Below, piece after piece: positions 24,271-35,879 of a stretch of DNA of 64,000 nucleotides (position 1 is the stretch's first letter; each line of letters starts with the position of its first letter). A model generated the notes under the pieces. The model searched no databases. It was given only the letters and a program-made list of their open reading frames with translations, and was not told where the DNA came from. The stretch is from Dasyornis broadbenti (taxonomy: Eukaryota > Chordata > Aves > Passeriformes > Dasyornithidae): assembly GCA_013397935.1 (NCBI GenBank), contig VZRN01004661.1, positions 635,642 to 699,641 of the forward strand. The letters run 5' to 3'. The translations under genes and the position numbers were made by a program.

Positions 24271-25560
24271 CATTTTACAATCTGTGAAAAGAACTTCACT
24301 CTTAGTAAATGTGCTAAGGAAATGCAGAGATTATTTCCTACTAATACAATGAATATTAACATCAAAATTATGTCAATTAGCTGCCTAAAGATGGACTTCA
24401 CACTATTTCTCCCAAAATTTTACTATATGCAAATATGTAATTACATTCTGGAAACACGATAGCTGCATTGTGATTTTTAATTAATATATAGCTTATATTT
24501 TTACTATTGAGTTAAAAAAAAAAAATCTATTTTGGGGTACTCCAAGTACCAAGGTATCTATTCCACTGACAAAGCTTGGTAGTTCTATCTAATAGATATA
24601 CTTAATTTTTAAATTTGTTTCCTTCTCAAATACACATTTGATGAACTAGCATAATATAACATTTACATAAAAAGATATCTACTCTATCAGTTTAACACTC
24701 TTTCAATCTAATTCTCCCTTTTTTACTCGTACCTGATGGACAATTTTTTTCTGCTATTTTTATGAATTGTGTTTTCAAACCTATGAACCTGATTGTGGCA
24801 GCCTTTCCGAAGGAAGATGGAGTGAAAGAAACTCAAGAGGTCATCTTAAATTGAGGTAGATGACCACTTACAGGACTGCAGAAAAACTGGGCTTACAATA
24901 AATAACTACAAAAATTTTTCACTTGATACTCGTACATACACAAGGACAGGTATCCTTAGGCAGCCACACTAGGAACTATACCCCATAGCCTTTACAGCAA
25001 TATAGGAAATCCACAGTGTTCCTGACACTTGCATTAAGCAGTGTTTTCTTTCACAGATCTGGTGACACAGAGTTTAAGAAATAACAGAGGGTGAGGCTTT
25101 TTGCTTGCTTTGTTTAGTGTGGTTTTAAATACAGGACTCTAGAAACTGAGAGGAAAAACCTGCTCTATACAGGTTTTTATACTCATGAAATACATTCCAA
25201 CTACCTCAAGAATACTAGTAATACAACAGAACTTGCAAATACTAAGGACTAACAGGTAAAAAAGAACCAAAAAACCACTACGCCCCAAAATAGCACACTA
25301 TGTGCAAGCTACCCTTCCAAAAGTGTAACTGACACTAAAGGATGATTTTGCTAGCTCACATTTAAATCTTAAAAATATACCATTGGACACCTGTATCTTT
25401 TTTTCAAAGGCATTGTGTCCCATCCTTTTAACTCCAGACCCACCGCTCTTTACGCAACAGAGTGAAGTAATTCAGCACACCCAATCTTGTTAAATCTTCT
25501 GAATGCCAAAATATCAGGGGTTTTTTTCCCAGACTTCTCATGGCATAGAACATGAGCTGG
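24271..25560. other. AT-rich non-coding stretch
   Basis: Nothing gene-like was recognised. A small pyrimidine tract, GGGGTTTTTTTCCCAG, ends at about 25532. It precedes a 27-nt block bounded by CTG|GTAAAT, which is too weak to call an exon. Confidence 0.55.
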
Positions 25561-25830
25561 TAAATGAGCCAGCCCCAGAATAAGGTGCTGTGGAAGCTTG
25601 GAACTGAATATTATCCATCGATCAACAGCTCCCACTGTTCACTTTGGCCCGCCAGGCTCAGGGGGAGCAGTGCACAAACAGTGCTCAAAGTGGGAAGCAA
25701 TGGCTGGTTGACTGCAAACTTCCATCCTGACAGCTGTGGAAGGCAATTTTATTGGATAGCTGCACTGGCAGGAACAGCGTGGGACTGGAATACGCTATAT
25801 ATTGATATGGACTTTGCAAATATGTTGGAT
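25560..25830. promoter_or_regulatory. Possible conserved element
   Basis: This is a mixed-composition block free of homopolymers, with ATCGATCAACAGC, TTTGGCCCGCCAGG and GGGACTGGAATACGC segments. A 116-codon plus-strand frame crosses it (25564-25914) but has no recognised domain and no splice support. The evidence is composition only. Confidence 0.2.
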
Positions 25831-27581
25831 ACTGTGGAACATGAAGGTAAAAAAAGCATGTATATGAACCAAAAAACTAATTTTGAAAGAAGTTATTCTT
25901 GTAGATTACAATGATATAATGATATGAAGAGAAGGTCAAAATAGGAAAGGGGAGGCAGAGGAAGGATGTCAAAGAAACATTATCACGGCACAGTAATACA
26001 ATTAAGGAAACAAATGTAAATTTATAACTAGCACGTAACTGTTTACACTATTCCATACTCTAATGCTAGTGAAATATTTCTTGCTTCCTATATAGAAGTT
26101 TGGATAGATCCTATATATTTGTAAGTTTGCAGATACGTATTTTATTGAGATTTGTAAATAAAGATGCATGTATTTGAATCCATCTGTCTCTCGCTGTAGT
26201 CACTCATGTTCAGCATTTTGGTGCTGCAAAAGCTGATTTGTTGAACATCCTATTTCTGTGAAAAGCCCTAAAGGCCTGGCTACAGTGTCTGCTTAAAACA
26301 GAGTAAATTCGACTCAAAATATGACGGATTTTTGCATCAACTAAACAAAACAAACCAATCGTTTACTATTTGAAAAATGAACAGTATAGTTTTCTGAAGA
26401 CTCCATTAAACTTACTGCACTGTCCTTCTGCAGCCACACATCTCTCACCTGAAAACCACTGCTTAGATGGACACAATGCGGACCCCAAAGTTGCACTGGG
26501 GATGAAAATTCGCAAGCGTTAAAAGATGTGAGAAATTAAGAAATGATTATGACACGAAGAAAGATTGTGAGACTTTCCTGGAGATGCCTGTCTCGTCTGT
26601 AGACTGTGTAGATAAGCTCACAGCTTTTTGCTGAGTCACTCTCAAGTTCAGCACTGCTCTCTACTGCAAAAATATAACAGAAAAGATGAGCTGTATCCAA
26701 GCTTTTTCTGGCATGAACAGAATTGACATTGGTCATGACCCATCTATTTCAAGAAATCCAATCCTATATGACCAAATCCTGCTCCAAAAAGAAAACAGAC
26801 AGTGTTTTTACTGGCTGCTGTTAGTTGTAAAGGACAGAGGGCAGATAACACCTAGCAATCAGCAGAAGTTCTCTACAACTGTGTTTATATGTGGTAGGAA
26901 CTGTATTTGTAAATGGAAAAATAATGAACAGTTTTTTAAAGCAAAATAAACTGCATCAGATACACTACCAGTCACACAAAATAAAGATGTGAACAAGGTA
27001 GTTCATGGTTATCCACCACTTCCAGGACTAAAATAAATCACAACATTGTTTCAGCTAGCAGATGCAAGAAGCTGTTAAAAGCAAGCTAAAAATACTCTTT
27101 TATACTAGAAAGTTGACTGTAAAGCTTTCAGGTATGACTTAAAACCAACAAAATAATACCTCTACTACTGACCTGTCTGGAAGGGAACACAGCATGAACT
27201 TCTTTAAAGAAACCTTTTTCACAGGAAATAAATGTTATTTAACCATCTGTGATTGACCATTTATATCATCACCCAAAGTTCTGAGCTCAGAAATCACACC
27301 CATTGGTTTAGATCAACAGATTGAAGTCTCAGCCTCTACTGGCATTATTATTTGCTTTTAGCAGAAAGAAACTAATTGAAGTATCTCTAAGGTACAAAGA
27401 CATTGTTTAGGTGCTTTAAAGAAACATCTTCCTTCCAACTCTGCAGGAAAAAGTATGCTAAAATTTCCCATTGTCCTCAGACCAGTGAACACCATTCTGA
27501 AAAGTGCATTTAAACCCAAAGATAAATCACTGGGCTCAATACAGGGACAGCCAAGTGAAATGTAACTTCTTACAATATACA
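25831..27581. other. Non-coding stretch
   Basis: A strong minus-strand acceptor-like site (TATATTTTTGCAG|T) ends a possible exon at 26663, with an open frame down to 26536. It has no donor, so only a terminal exon would fit, and that is unsupported. Nothing else was recognised. Confidence 0.5.
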
Positions 27582-27634
27582 GGATGTTAAACCAGATAGT
27601 CTAAATGTCCCTTCTGGGCTTAAAATCTATGACA
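27582..27634 (+). mobile_element. Old CR1-type LINE 3' end fragment
   Basis: AACCAGATAGTCTAAATGTC followed by CCTTCTGGGCTTAAAATCTA and TGA matches the common ending of older CR1-like elements of reptiles and birds (core CCCTTCTGGCCTTAAAATCTATGA). It is short, diverged and in plus orientation. Confidence 0.55.
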
Positions 27635-27639
27635 GAAAA

Positions 27640-28180
27640 AGAACACCAAACAAACAGAGAAGATGGAAAATAAACTACAAATCTTCCTTTAAAGCAGGAG
27701 GAGGTCAAAGTTTGAAGGAACAAACAGAACTAAATTCTACCCTAATTTGAGCCCTTCTAAATCTACCAATGGCATGCAATTTTTTAATGTGCTATTTGAA
27801 ATTGTATTACATTTTCAATTGAAGTATTTGCTTAAATTAAGAGTAGATAAAATCACAAAGGTAAAATTTATCTTCATTACTAAAGGATAAAAACTTAAAA
27901 ATAGCATTCCTTTCAGATGAAGGAAATACATCCTCTTACACAGTTTTCTATTAGTGCAGTCCTTAAATCCAGCTCTGAACATCCACTGAATTGTGCTTTT
28001 GAAGAATGCATAAGATGAATGTCATATTCACTCAGCATCCATAAATCAACTTGAATAATTTAATACCTGTTGAAATTTTCTTCTAATTTATTACATGAAA
28101 TAATAACATGAGAAGTAATTACAATAAAGAAAAAGTTCAGGTGCAACAGCATTAGTTCAACATCTAGGATCAAGTGTCAG
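27640..28180. other. Non-coding stretch
   Basis: AT-rich, with no feature recognised. Confidence 0.6.
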
Positions 28181-28420
28181 TGGAGATTAACAAATTTCAT
28201 TCATTTTATCTCCAGCACTGGAGACACGCTGCTCCCAGCTTTAATAGTCAGGAATGTCTGTTAGTTAAATGACTTTGTAAAGGCAGTCAAGTGAGGGCAG
28301 ACAGCGACAGTTTAATTAGGGAGCTCGCTATAACTCTATCTGGGAGCTGCAGGCACTCGACTAGAACAAGTGTAAAGTGGCACTCAATACCGACTAGCAA
28401 CTCCTGCCCCCCCAGCCAAC
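28180..28420. promoter_or_regulatory. Possible conserved element with homeodomain and NK2-type motifs
   Basis: It contains CTCCAGCACTGGAG (28210-28223, an inverted repeat), TCAAGTG (28287-28293), TTTAATTAGG (28311-28320) and several CpGs (GACACGC, CAGCGAC, CTCGC, CTCGAC). Homopolymers are absent until the C-run near 28409. Conservation is not tested. Confidence 0.27.
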
Positions 28421-31120
28421 AAAAACCCTCCAATACAAAAAAACCCCAAGAAGATACTTTTCATGGCAGGTTCTCTCATTTATTCTGGCGTCAGGTTGGC
28501 TACAGGTGAACAGGAGCAACGTAACCGCTGCAGCAGAAGAAAGGTGAGGTTAAGAGAGCAATCATTTATCTTGTATTGATTTCTGGACACTATGTCCTAG
28601 ATACATTCCAAGATAGAATGACAGCTTTCTGTTTTGTGTCGGTGAGAGAAGAAAATGACTAGCACCAGTACCCATTGTTTTCCTATCATATTTCCTTTTA
28701 GAAACATGGCACACTTAGATTTTTATTCAGACAAGGAAATCCAAACAAGTTTATCACAGAAAAGGAGGGTTAGGGGATGGTTAATCAGCCATTTGTCTTT
28801 GCTGCTGGATAGTTGGGAGTCACAGGGTCAAAACTGAGCACAATTGGACCATTTGGTTTTATCTCAGGTAACCCTACATCTCTGGTAATTGAACCCATTT
28901 CACTCGGTCAGAGTTCCTGTCACTCATATTCAATGTCTGTCATTACTGAGAAATGCTTCATGACATATTACACTGACAGAACCACCACTGCAAGACTAGA
29001 AAGAATCCCCAGGCACCACAAGTAGAAGACAATGGAAGCTTCTTTCGGACCAGTGATGTTTAACATTTTATGTGCTGACATTGTGACTGTAACCACAATA
29101 TAATGAAAGCCTAGCAAATGGAAGATCAAAAAAAATCCATAGTTTATCTGCTTCAGGGACTAGCAGGCAACATCAGAAATAAAATGAAGTGGCAGCTCCA
29201 AGGTTACTTGCACATAACACTAAAATCCTTTGAAAAAGTTGTATGTATAAACAGAATTAATTCTGGACCTCAATATGACACAGATTTTATTTCGGATAGG
29301 CTTTACAAATATTTCACCTCCTTTAACTATGAGTGTCCAAATCCTTTTCTTTCTGCTACAGTTTTTTTACTTATAAGCTGCAAACAGTAACAGGAGCATG
29401 ACCTGCACACCTTTTGTTTCACAGAAGACAATGGAAAACAGCCAAGCTTTTCTTACCTCTGAAACACTCCGGTACATAGAAATTCTAAATGCAAAAATGC
29501 CAGTTACCCTCTCAGTTCTCAGCTTTACAATCCTTACAAGGGATCCCCTAATTTATTTTCTCTGTAGAGGCACTACTTCACTTTGCTAGGTCATTGTTGC
29601 AGCATTTGACAGGCACACCACTCACCTCTGCCACACATGAATTCATCAGATAACATTCAAGCCAACTTCTTCAGACCATACAAATTTTTTACAGGGCCTT
29701 TCTTAGTCCAGAGGCTTAAAATTCTACAATTGTATTAACTGTACACCAACGTTGTATTAGCACGTTCATTAGAATTCAGTTGATGGAAAGCTGAGAGACT
29801 TGAACTGGAGATGGGGGGAAAAAAAGCTCAAAAGGCATCAAAAGACATGGAAAAATCTCATTGTCATCTTGATGGGTTTAACTCAATTTTACCTCTTATA
29901 AGAATTTGGAAGCAAGGTATTTAACAAATCATTTCACTGAATCCCTTCAAGAAACTGATGCAAAAATTCATTTCACGATACTTAAAATTTCATTGTTAAG
30001 AACCACCTTTAAACTAAAAGTTACTAAATTTCAAAGACCCTGTGCTAAGTACCCAGCCCACATGTTACGACTGGCATAGATACAATCTACTATTTGTAGC
30101 AGTTTCTTATACTGCTGAGATGTCCTGTCCAACCAACAGAAAGAAATAATTTCTTTCCATCCTGAGTGCTCTGAATGAAAAATAAACAGGATTAAATTCT
30201 ATTCCCAAATTTGGTAGAAGTCCAGAATTTTAGCTGAGATTATTATATTAAACACTTATGGCTTCAAGGCTGAAGCAAAAACCAAAGGAACATCAATAAT
30301 GTGAACAGTTAGTTTCCATCCTAAGATTATAATGAATTTCACACAGAATAATGGAAAAATATCCCTAAACTAGATCTTTCATATTTTATTCAATCAATTT
30401 TGATTAATTTATAGGATTAAACCAAATTTTTGCACTGCTCTGATGCAATATGTGATCCTTTAAATAAAGGATTGCTTAGAATTCTGAGATCAGTAAGGAA
30501 CTTTAGCATTATTCACTATCAGCTACAGAAATTTGAACAGAAAACATAAATTAATGTTAAACTAATAAACTGCTGCATGAAGAACTGAGAAGATACTGCC
30601 TGAAGTTCATAAAAGTTCTAATATCAAGTGCATTAATTCTAAAGCAGCCATTATTTTCACTTCAAGAATAGACTGTATTCCATTGTGAAGTACATTCACA
30701 CATGTAAAAAAAAACTTAAATAGATTTAGAAACTGCAGTAAAAGCAGTTAAGATGTCCAATAAGAAATATATGACAAACAGTAGCACAATAATTCAGCCA
30801 TTAATAAATCTAGCACAATAACCATTATCTTGTCATAAAGTAAGATAATACATCACCAGTCCCTCCATGCTGGACTTTATACTGTGTTTATATGCTAAAA
30901 ACCTTCTTAGAAGCAGATGCTTCAATTCAAAGCTCCAAAACCCCACTGATATGTACTGATGCTATTCAGCTATTTCTCAGTATTTCTGTACATAAAGCAG
31001 GGAGCAGGTTTGGGAGCATTGCGGCCAAAGAATCAAAATGAATGATACTCAGGTTATAACTTAGCAGGGAAAAAAAGTGTTGCAACAATTTTTCTAATGC
31101 TGAAATACCATTTCACCAAA
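28421..31120. other. Non-coding stretch
   Basis: The first 30 bases are another A/C-rich patch. Plus-strand frames at 28655-29589 are short and overlapping with no motif. A minus-strand donor-like site (AGAG|GTAAGAAAAG) near 29422-29429 has only a 28-nt block before a possible acceptor. No gene is called. Confidence 0.55.
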
Positions 31121-31124
31121 TGTT

Positions 31125-31345
31125 CCTGTCAAGGCATGGTTTAATTACCTTGGCACCCATGCCACTTATAATCACCTGTCATTAGCAACAACGCTTGCAT
31201 CTGTTTACACGTCTGTCAGAAATGCCAGCCCAGCTCAAGTCGAAGAATAAGACAACTTTTGCTAGTGCTTGATCCCAGATGTGGAAAGCTCACCATAAGC
31301 TTATCTACATCCAGGGTGAAACACTTCACTAATTTCAGCTGTAAA
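31125..31345. promoter_or_regulatory. Candidate enhancer-like element
   Basis: There is a dense run of known factor-type motifs: TTTAATTACC (homeodomain, 31140), TTGGCACCCATGCCA (near NF1-type, but with a 6-nt spacer), CACCTGTCATTAGC (E-box next to a TGTCA MEIS-type core) and CATCTGTTTACACGTCTGTC (FOX and MEIS-type cores). Homopolymers are absent. It is typical in appearance of vertebrate developmental enhancers; function is inferred. Confidence 0.35.
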
Positions 31346-31349
31346 GAAT

Positions 31350-34300
31350 ACAGTACTACAATGCTTTTACCATAATGCTTTCCCAGCATGGTTTTGTAAA
31401 CATGAGGCTTCTCTCTTTTCCATTGTCATATATATTGGCAATTTCATTTAGGAATTTCAAAATGCTATGTAAGGTAGAATACATAGTTTAACCTAAACTA
31501 AAAAGAACCTTTTGGAGGTACAGAGCAATTACACTGTTGCTCTGATTCTTAAGTTATTTATAATTAGGACAGGGCAAGACAAGACAAATTCTGAATGCTA
31601 TTCCGGCAAACTGTCCTTACTAGAGGGACTCCTTGTGTATCAACTCCATATAGATACTAGGAAGTCAGGTGTGCATGCACACGGATGTTGGGTGGTAGGG
31701 CAGTAACATACTAAAAATGAGAGGAAAAGCCTATTTTGATAGTTTTTATAATTCTAGGACTAAAACTCCTAAAGCAAAATAAATGTAGTTTCCATTTTTG
31801 TGCTACGCAACTGGAACACTCACTCAAAGCTATTCTTGCTATTTGGCAAATACCTGTAAAACAAAGAAATCACAAAAGCAATTTTATGGCTCAGTCCTGC
31901 TAACACTCTTTGCTGCAGTACCTGTTCTTTAAAAGCCCAGCAAGTCAGCTGTGAATTCAGAAGTGTTCTGAAGGATCAAAACTCTTAATAGGTGTCAGCA
32001 CTCCAGGGCAATGCCCCACACAGAAGGGATGCACACCTGCCCTTTCCTTCATATAAGCACACGTATGGCACCCCTGGTATCACTGCATTTTAACTCCTGC
32101 TTGAAGGACTGGAGACAGCTTTTTGTATACACTATTTCTAGAAAGTTAAAAGACTTGCAGTCCTTCAGCTGGTAAACTGATTTTACTGTGCAATATTTCA
32201 CATCTTTATAATGCTGAAAATAAAAGCTTACAGATACTACAGAAACAGGCAGCTATGGTGAATAGTACAATTTAAATATATTTTCTATCCTTGTAAGATA
32301 CATGAAACAAAGCCAAGAACTTTTTGGCTTTACATTCTAGTGAAATCCAAACTGTTCTGAATGATTATAAATGGTTACTGTTTGTCTTGGCTCCTACCTA
32401 TATCAGATTCAGACTGAAGAATCTAGTGTATTATAAAGGATAAAGTGGATATTTCTAAATTACAAGACTGCAATTCCAGTGGCTCAGTGTATCAGTTTTC
32501 TGTTTCATCTAAGTTTGCTGTGGAGAAAATTGTGGTATCTGACAACAGAGGATCGAAAACATTTACTTTCATGAGCCAAAAGCTTCTTGCCTTGATTATT
32601 TTGAAGATTAAACCCCCCCAACCCTCTCCAACCAAACAGATGAAGATCGGTTACATTTTGTCAATGACTCAAAGGGACAGAGGATACCAACAGAACACTT
32701 ACAACAGAATTTAAAGTGCACCCAATCAGAAAGGAAAATTATTTAGTTAAATTAATCCAGTGCCGAGTTTTAATCCTGGAGTCACGTCTGTTTTTCACTT
32801 TTTGTAACTTCTAGGTTTGTAGCATTAAAGTTTCAGGGAAGTGAGCACTGCCATTGCATCTTCTGTTTGATGGGGAGACATAACACTTAGGACTAACAGT
32901 CTACCACCTCTTAAATACTGCACCCTTTGTTTACTTTGGGTTTTTTACATTAATAACTTCTTAAACAGATATCCAGGCCAGGTTCGTGACATGTTAGCCC
33001 TGCTCACATCCAGAGCAGAAGGAGTATGCGGTGTCTGCGAGTGTAACACAGAGCAGTAATGCCAGCTCACGTTTCACTCCGAGTCAATCACCAGGACTGG
33101 ATTAACAAGTAGGAAAGACTTAATCAGTTGTGCATAGAGTGCACATTAGAAGGAAAATTCCTTCCTCTAGGTTTGTACCAAACTCGTAACTGAATAAACA
33201 ACACCATAATCACAACTTCAGTTGAAACACAAAGCTCACAGTAATATTAATGCTGATTTCCTACAGTCACTACGGTTTGCTAAATGGTGAGAATAATAAA
33301 ATGTGTATGTTTGAGAACCAGAAACCAGTTAGAAGTGTTCCAGAGACCAGGGTAACCAATGCTGAGGATCCATGCTTCACGGCAACCCATGCAAGTCAAC
33401 CATAATTGCAACCCCTACTCAGCAATAACTGATTTCCTAGAAAATGTGAGAATCAGAATTAATTAATACAGAACAGGACAAACAAGGATCATTTTCATGC
33501 CTAAACTACACTATCAATTCTGTAAAATATAGACCATACATATTATGGTATGTATTCTTCAAATGCTCCCTCAATAAGCACATGGTCAAAAACTTGAACC
33601 ACATCATTATTAATTTATTATAGATTACTCTTTATAGTATACCTTCTCATAATACAAGATCAATATGACTAGACAAGATTAATTATTACAAAATTATCTT
33701 TAAAATCCAAAAATGGAAAAAGATGAGGACCAAGGACAGATGGATGGCAAGGCAAAGAGAAAGCAAAGAATGGAAAATTTCTGGGGAGAAACCCAACAAC
33801 TTCCCCTTAGGGCCATTGCTGAAAGCATTGAAATCTATGAGAAAAATATGAAGCTGTTAAGCTGGTGGGTTTATTTTGGACTGAGTACCAAACAATTTTT
33901 GAGTAGCACTTCAAGTATGACTGCTATTGTGACTGGTTAGACAGAGAAGCTCACTGACTACTAATCATCAAAGACTATGAAAGTTATTCCACTGCTAGAA
34001 TGCCTTTGTCTAAATGTGGCTCAGTTGCATGTACATAAACCTAGAGCTTTCCTCCTTCCACTCCACTATTCAACAGCAATTCAAGTTGGGATGTTATGTA
34101 AGAATCATCCAATATTCCAATATTCCAAGCCCTAATTTAAGGTGATACACAGCTACCTGAAGCTTATGGGTACTTCCTCCCGTGGGACATATTCAACCAC
34201 ACAAAAAATATCCCTAACCTGTATTACTTGTAAAAGCTCATTATGATTAAGCTCTTCACTGTCCTATAATTGAAATAATTATTACAAATAAGTGTCCCCT

Positions 34301-34535
34301 AAAAGTAAGCTCGTGGCTACAGATTTCAATTGTGAACCATCTGGTTGTAATTTTCCACCTTCCAGTATGGGTGGTGATAGTGGTCATACACTCTAAAAAT
34401 GAAGTTTTAAATAATTTTATCAATACACACAACATTGGAGTAATGAACCCCAGAAGTCTCAGCTTCCTACGACATTTCTGCATTAGAAAAGACAGATGAC
34501 TCCTGAAAGGTAAGTTAGCATTTCTGCAGCAAACA
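31350..34535. other. Non-coding stretch
   Basis: No gene is seen. A strong plus-strand donor (GAAAG|GTAAGTTAG at about 34510) has only weak acceptors upstream. AATATTCC is repeated near 34110. Frames such as 32445-32714 and 33713-33940 are unsupported. Confidence 0.55.
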
Positions 34536-34539
34536 TTAC

Positions 34540-34795
34540 CCCAGTCTAGCCCAGGACATAAAACTTGCCATTTGCACCATTAGGTTTGCCAGGACAAATG
34601 AGAGGCTGGGTGTGATGTATGGCACAGGAAGGCAACCACAGCTGTTTGCTTCTGCAGAGGAGGACGGAGGTGCTCTGCACCTGAGTCTGCAAATATTTAT
34701 TAAGCCCTTAACAGTGAGGTTGTGATGTTCAGAACAGCCACTGCTGAAAACCATTATCTATGGATAATTAACTATGTCAGGACACTCAGGTCCTA
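34540..34795. promoter_or_regulatory. Possible conserved element
   Basis: This is a mixed-composition block with AGGTGCTCTGCACCT (34668-34682, a 6-bp inverted repeat containing E-box halves), TGCAAATATTTATTAAG and TGGATAATTAACTATG (homeodomain-like). It is a contrast to the AT-rich flanks. Inference only. Confidence 0.23.
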
Positions 34796-35480
34796 ACATG
34801 AGGTCCTCATAATTCCCCACTACGGGAAAGACAGTACAACATTATTATAATATATTAGTAATATTTAACAACAGGATCATACTATTTGTGTTTTAATAAT
34901 GAAGGCTGAATACCATAGCCAGGTTTAAATTGATACTGATTTTTGATAGTGCAGTTTAAGCCAGGCTTAGCAAATTCTCAGTTTTTGTTACTACTAAGCA
35001 ATGTGATACTCCAATAAACAATGACAATATCTAATTAGAAAATCATTTTACTTACAAATAAATAATTTTATCCTTGCAGGTTGTATTATTATTAATGCAT
35101 TTTTTGTATAATTTGCCAGAAGAAGTCTCAACTTGTTGGAAGGAAAAATGAAATTAAAAAAAAAATAAAAAATAAAAATACTTATTTTTTACTTGACCAA
35201 ATAATTCACTTGAACTTTGGAAGCCCTTGTATTGTTTTCAACCAATTTTTAGAAACAGTTAGAAAAAAAAAAATTCATCACACAATAAAAAGGCTTTTTG
35301 ACACATGAAGACAAAAGCTTCAGGCCGTTTATTAAGACTACTTCCTACTGCGTTGGGCTTTGTTTTATCTCATAATTAAAATCACACCTGAGCTGGGCCA
35401 TCTGTGAGAGTGTATTAAGTTTCTTACAAAACATGAAAATCCTTTCATTTTTTCCATACAAATGCCAATAAATCTTGTAG
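34796..35480. other. AT-rich non-coding stretch
   Basis: No feature was recognised. The A-rich AAAATAAAAAATAAAAATAC near 35160-35180 is low complexity. Confidence 0.6.
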
Positions 35481-35485
35481 GGTTA

Positions 35486-35548
35486 TTTTTTTTTTTTTTT
35501 TTTTTTAGTGTGCCANTTTTTTTTTTTTTTTTTTTTTTGAGTGTGACA
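35486..35548. other. Single-N join between two poly-T runs (probable assembly duplication)
   Basis: T21 (35486-35506), then AGTGTGCCA, then N (35516), then T22 (35517-35538), then GAGTGTGACACAGG. The same arrangement, poly-T plus AGTGTG, occurs twice around the N. This suggests that two overlapping contig ends were placed side by side. Confidence 0.7.
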
Positions 35549-35550
35549 CA

Positions 35551-35845
35551 GGAAAATAATATGCTTAAATAAAGGCCAGGCTTTGAGCAAAAAAAACAAG
35601 TAGGCAAATAAAAATTTTTTTCTGTATTCATATTCAACTGCCTCTCATAATAATTGACACATTTTTAAAGCTGTACTCTTAAAAATAATTTTTTTAAAAA
35701 AATATATGACAGTATGATATTTTCTTACAGTTTCTTTTGTAGGATAAAAATAAGAATTAGCAAAAATTGTAGGAAGACTTCTCCATATCAGTTAGCAATT
35801 AAGACTGTGAAGAAGAAGTCAGTCAGCACTTTTCAAGATCACCAT
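35551..35845. other. Non-coding, nothing recognised
   Basis: AT-rich sequence after the poly-T join. No exon-like signal or repeat was seen. Confidence 0.6.
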
Positions 35846-35850
35846 CTATG

Positions 35851-35875
35851 TTAGCATGCTAATGCACATGCTAAT
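35851..35875. promoter_or_regulatory. Palindrome with paired octamer-like ATGCTAAT motifs
   Basis: TTAGCATGCTAA (35851-35862) is a perfect 12-bp palindrome. ATGCTAAT occurs at 35856-35863 and again at 35868-35875, 12 bp apart. These resemble POU-type octamer sites (ATGCAAAT) with one change. Binding is not shown. Confidence 0.35.
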
Positions 35876-35879
35876 AGCT

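Noticed and set aside
26536..26663. Possible 3' terminal exon (minus) after a strong acceptor
   Set aside because: No donor, no recognised peptide, and the nearest minus-strand AATAAA (about 26141) is an ordinary AT-rich match.
35365..35637. Frame with lysine runs across the single N
   Set aside because: Created by poly-T runs and a probable assembly duplication.
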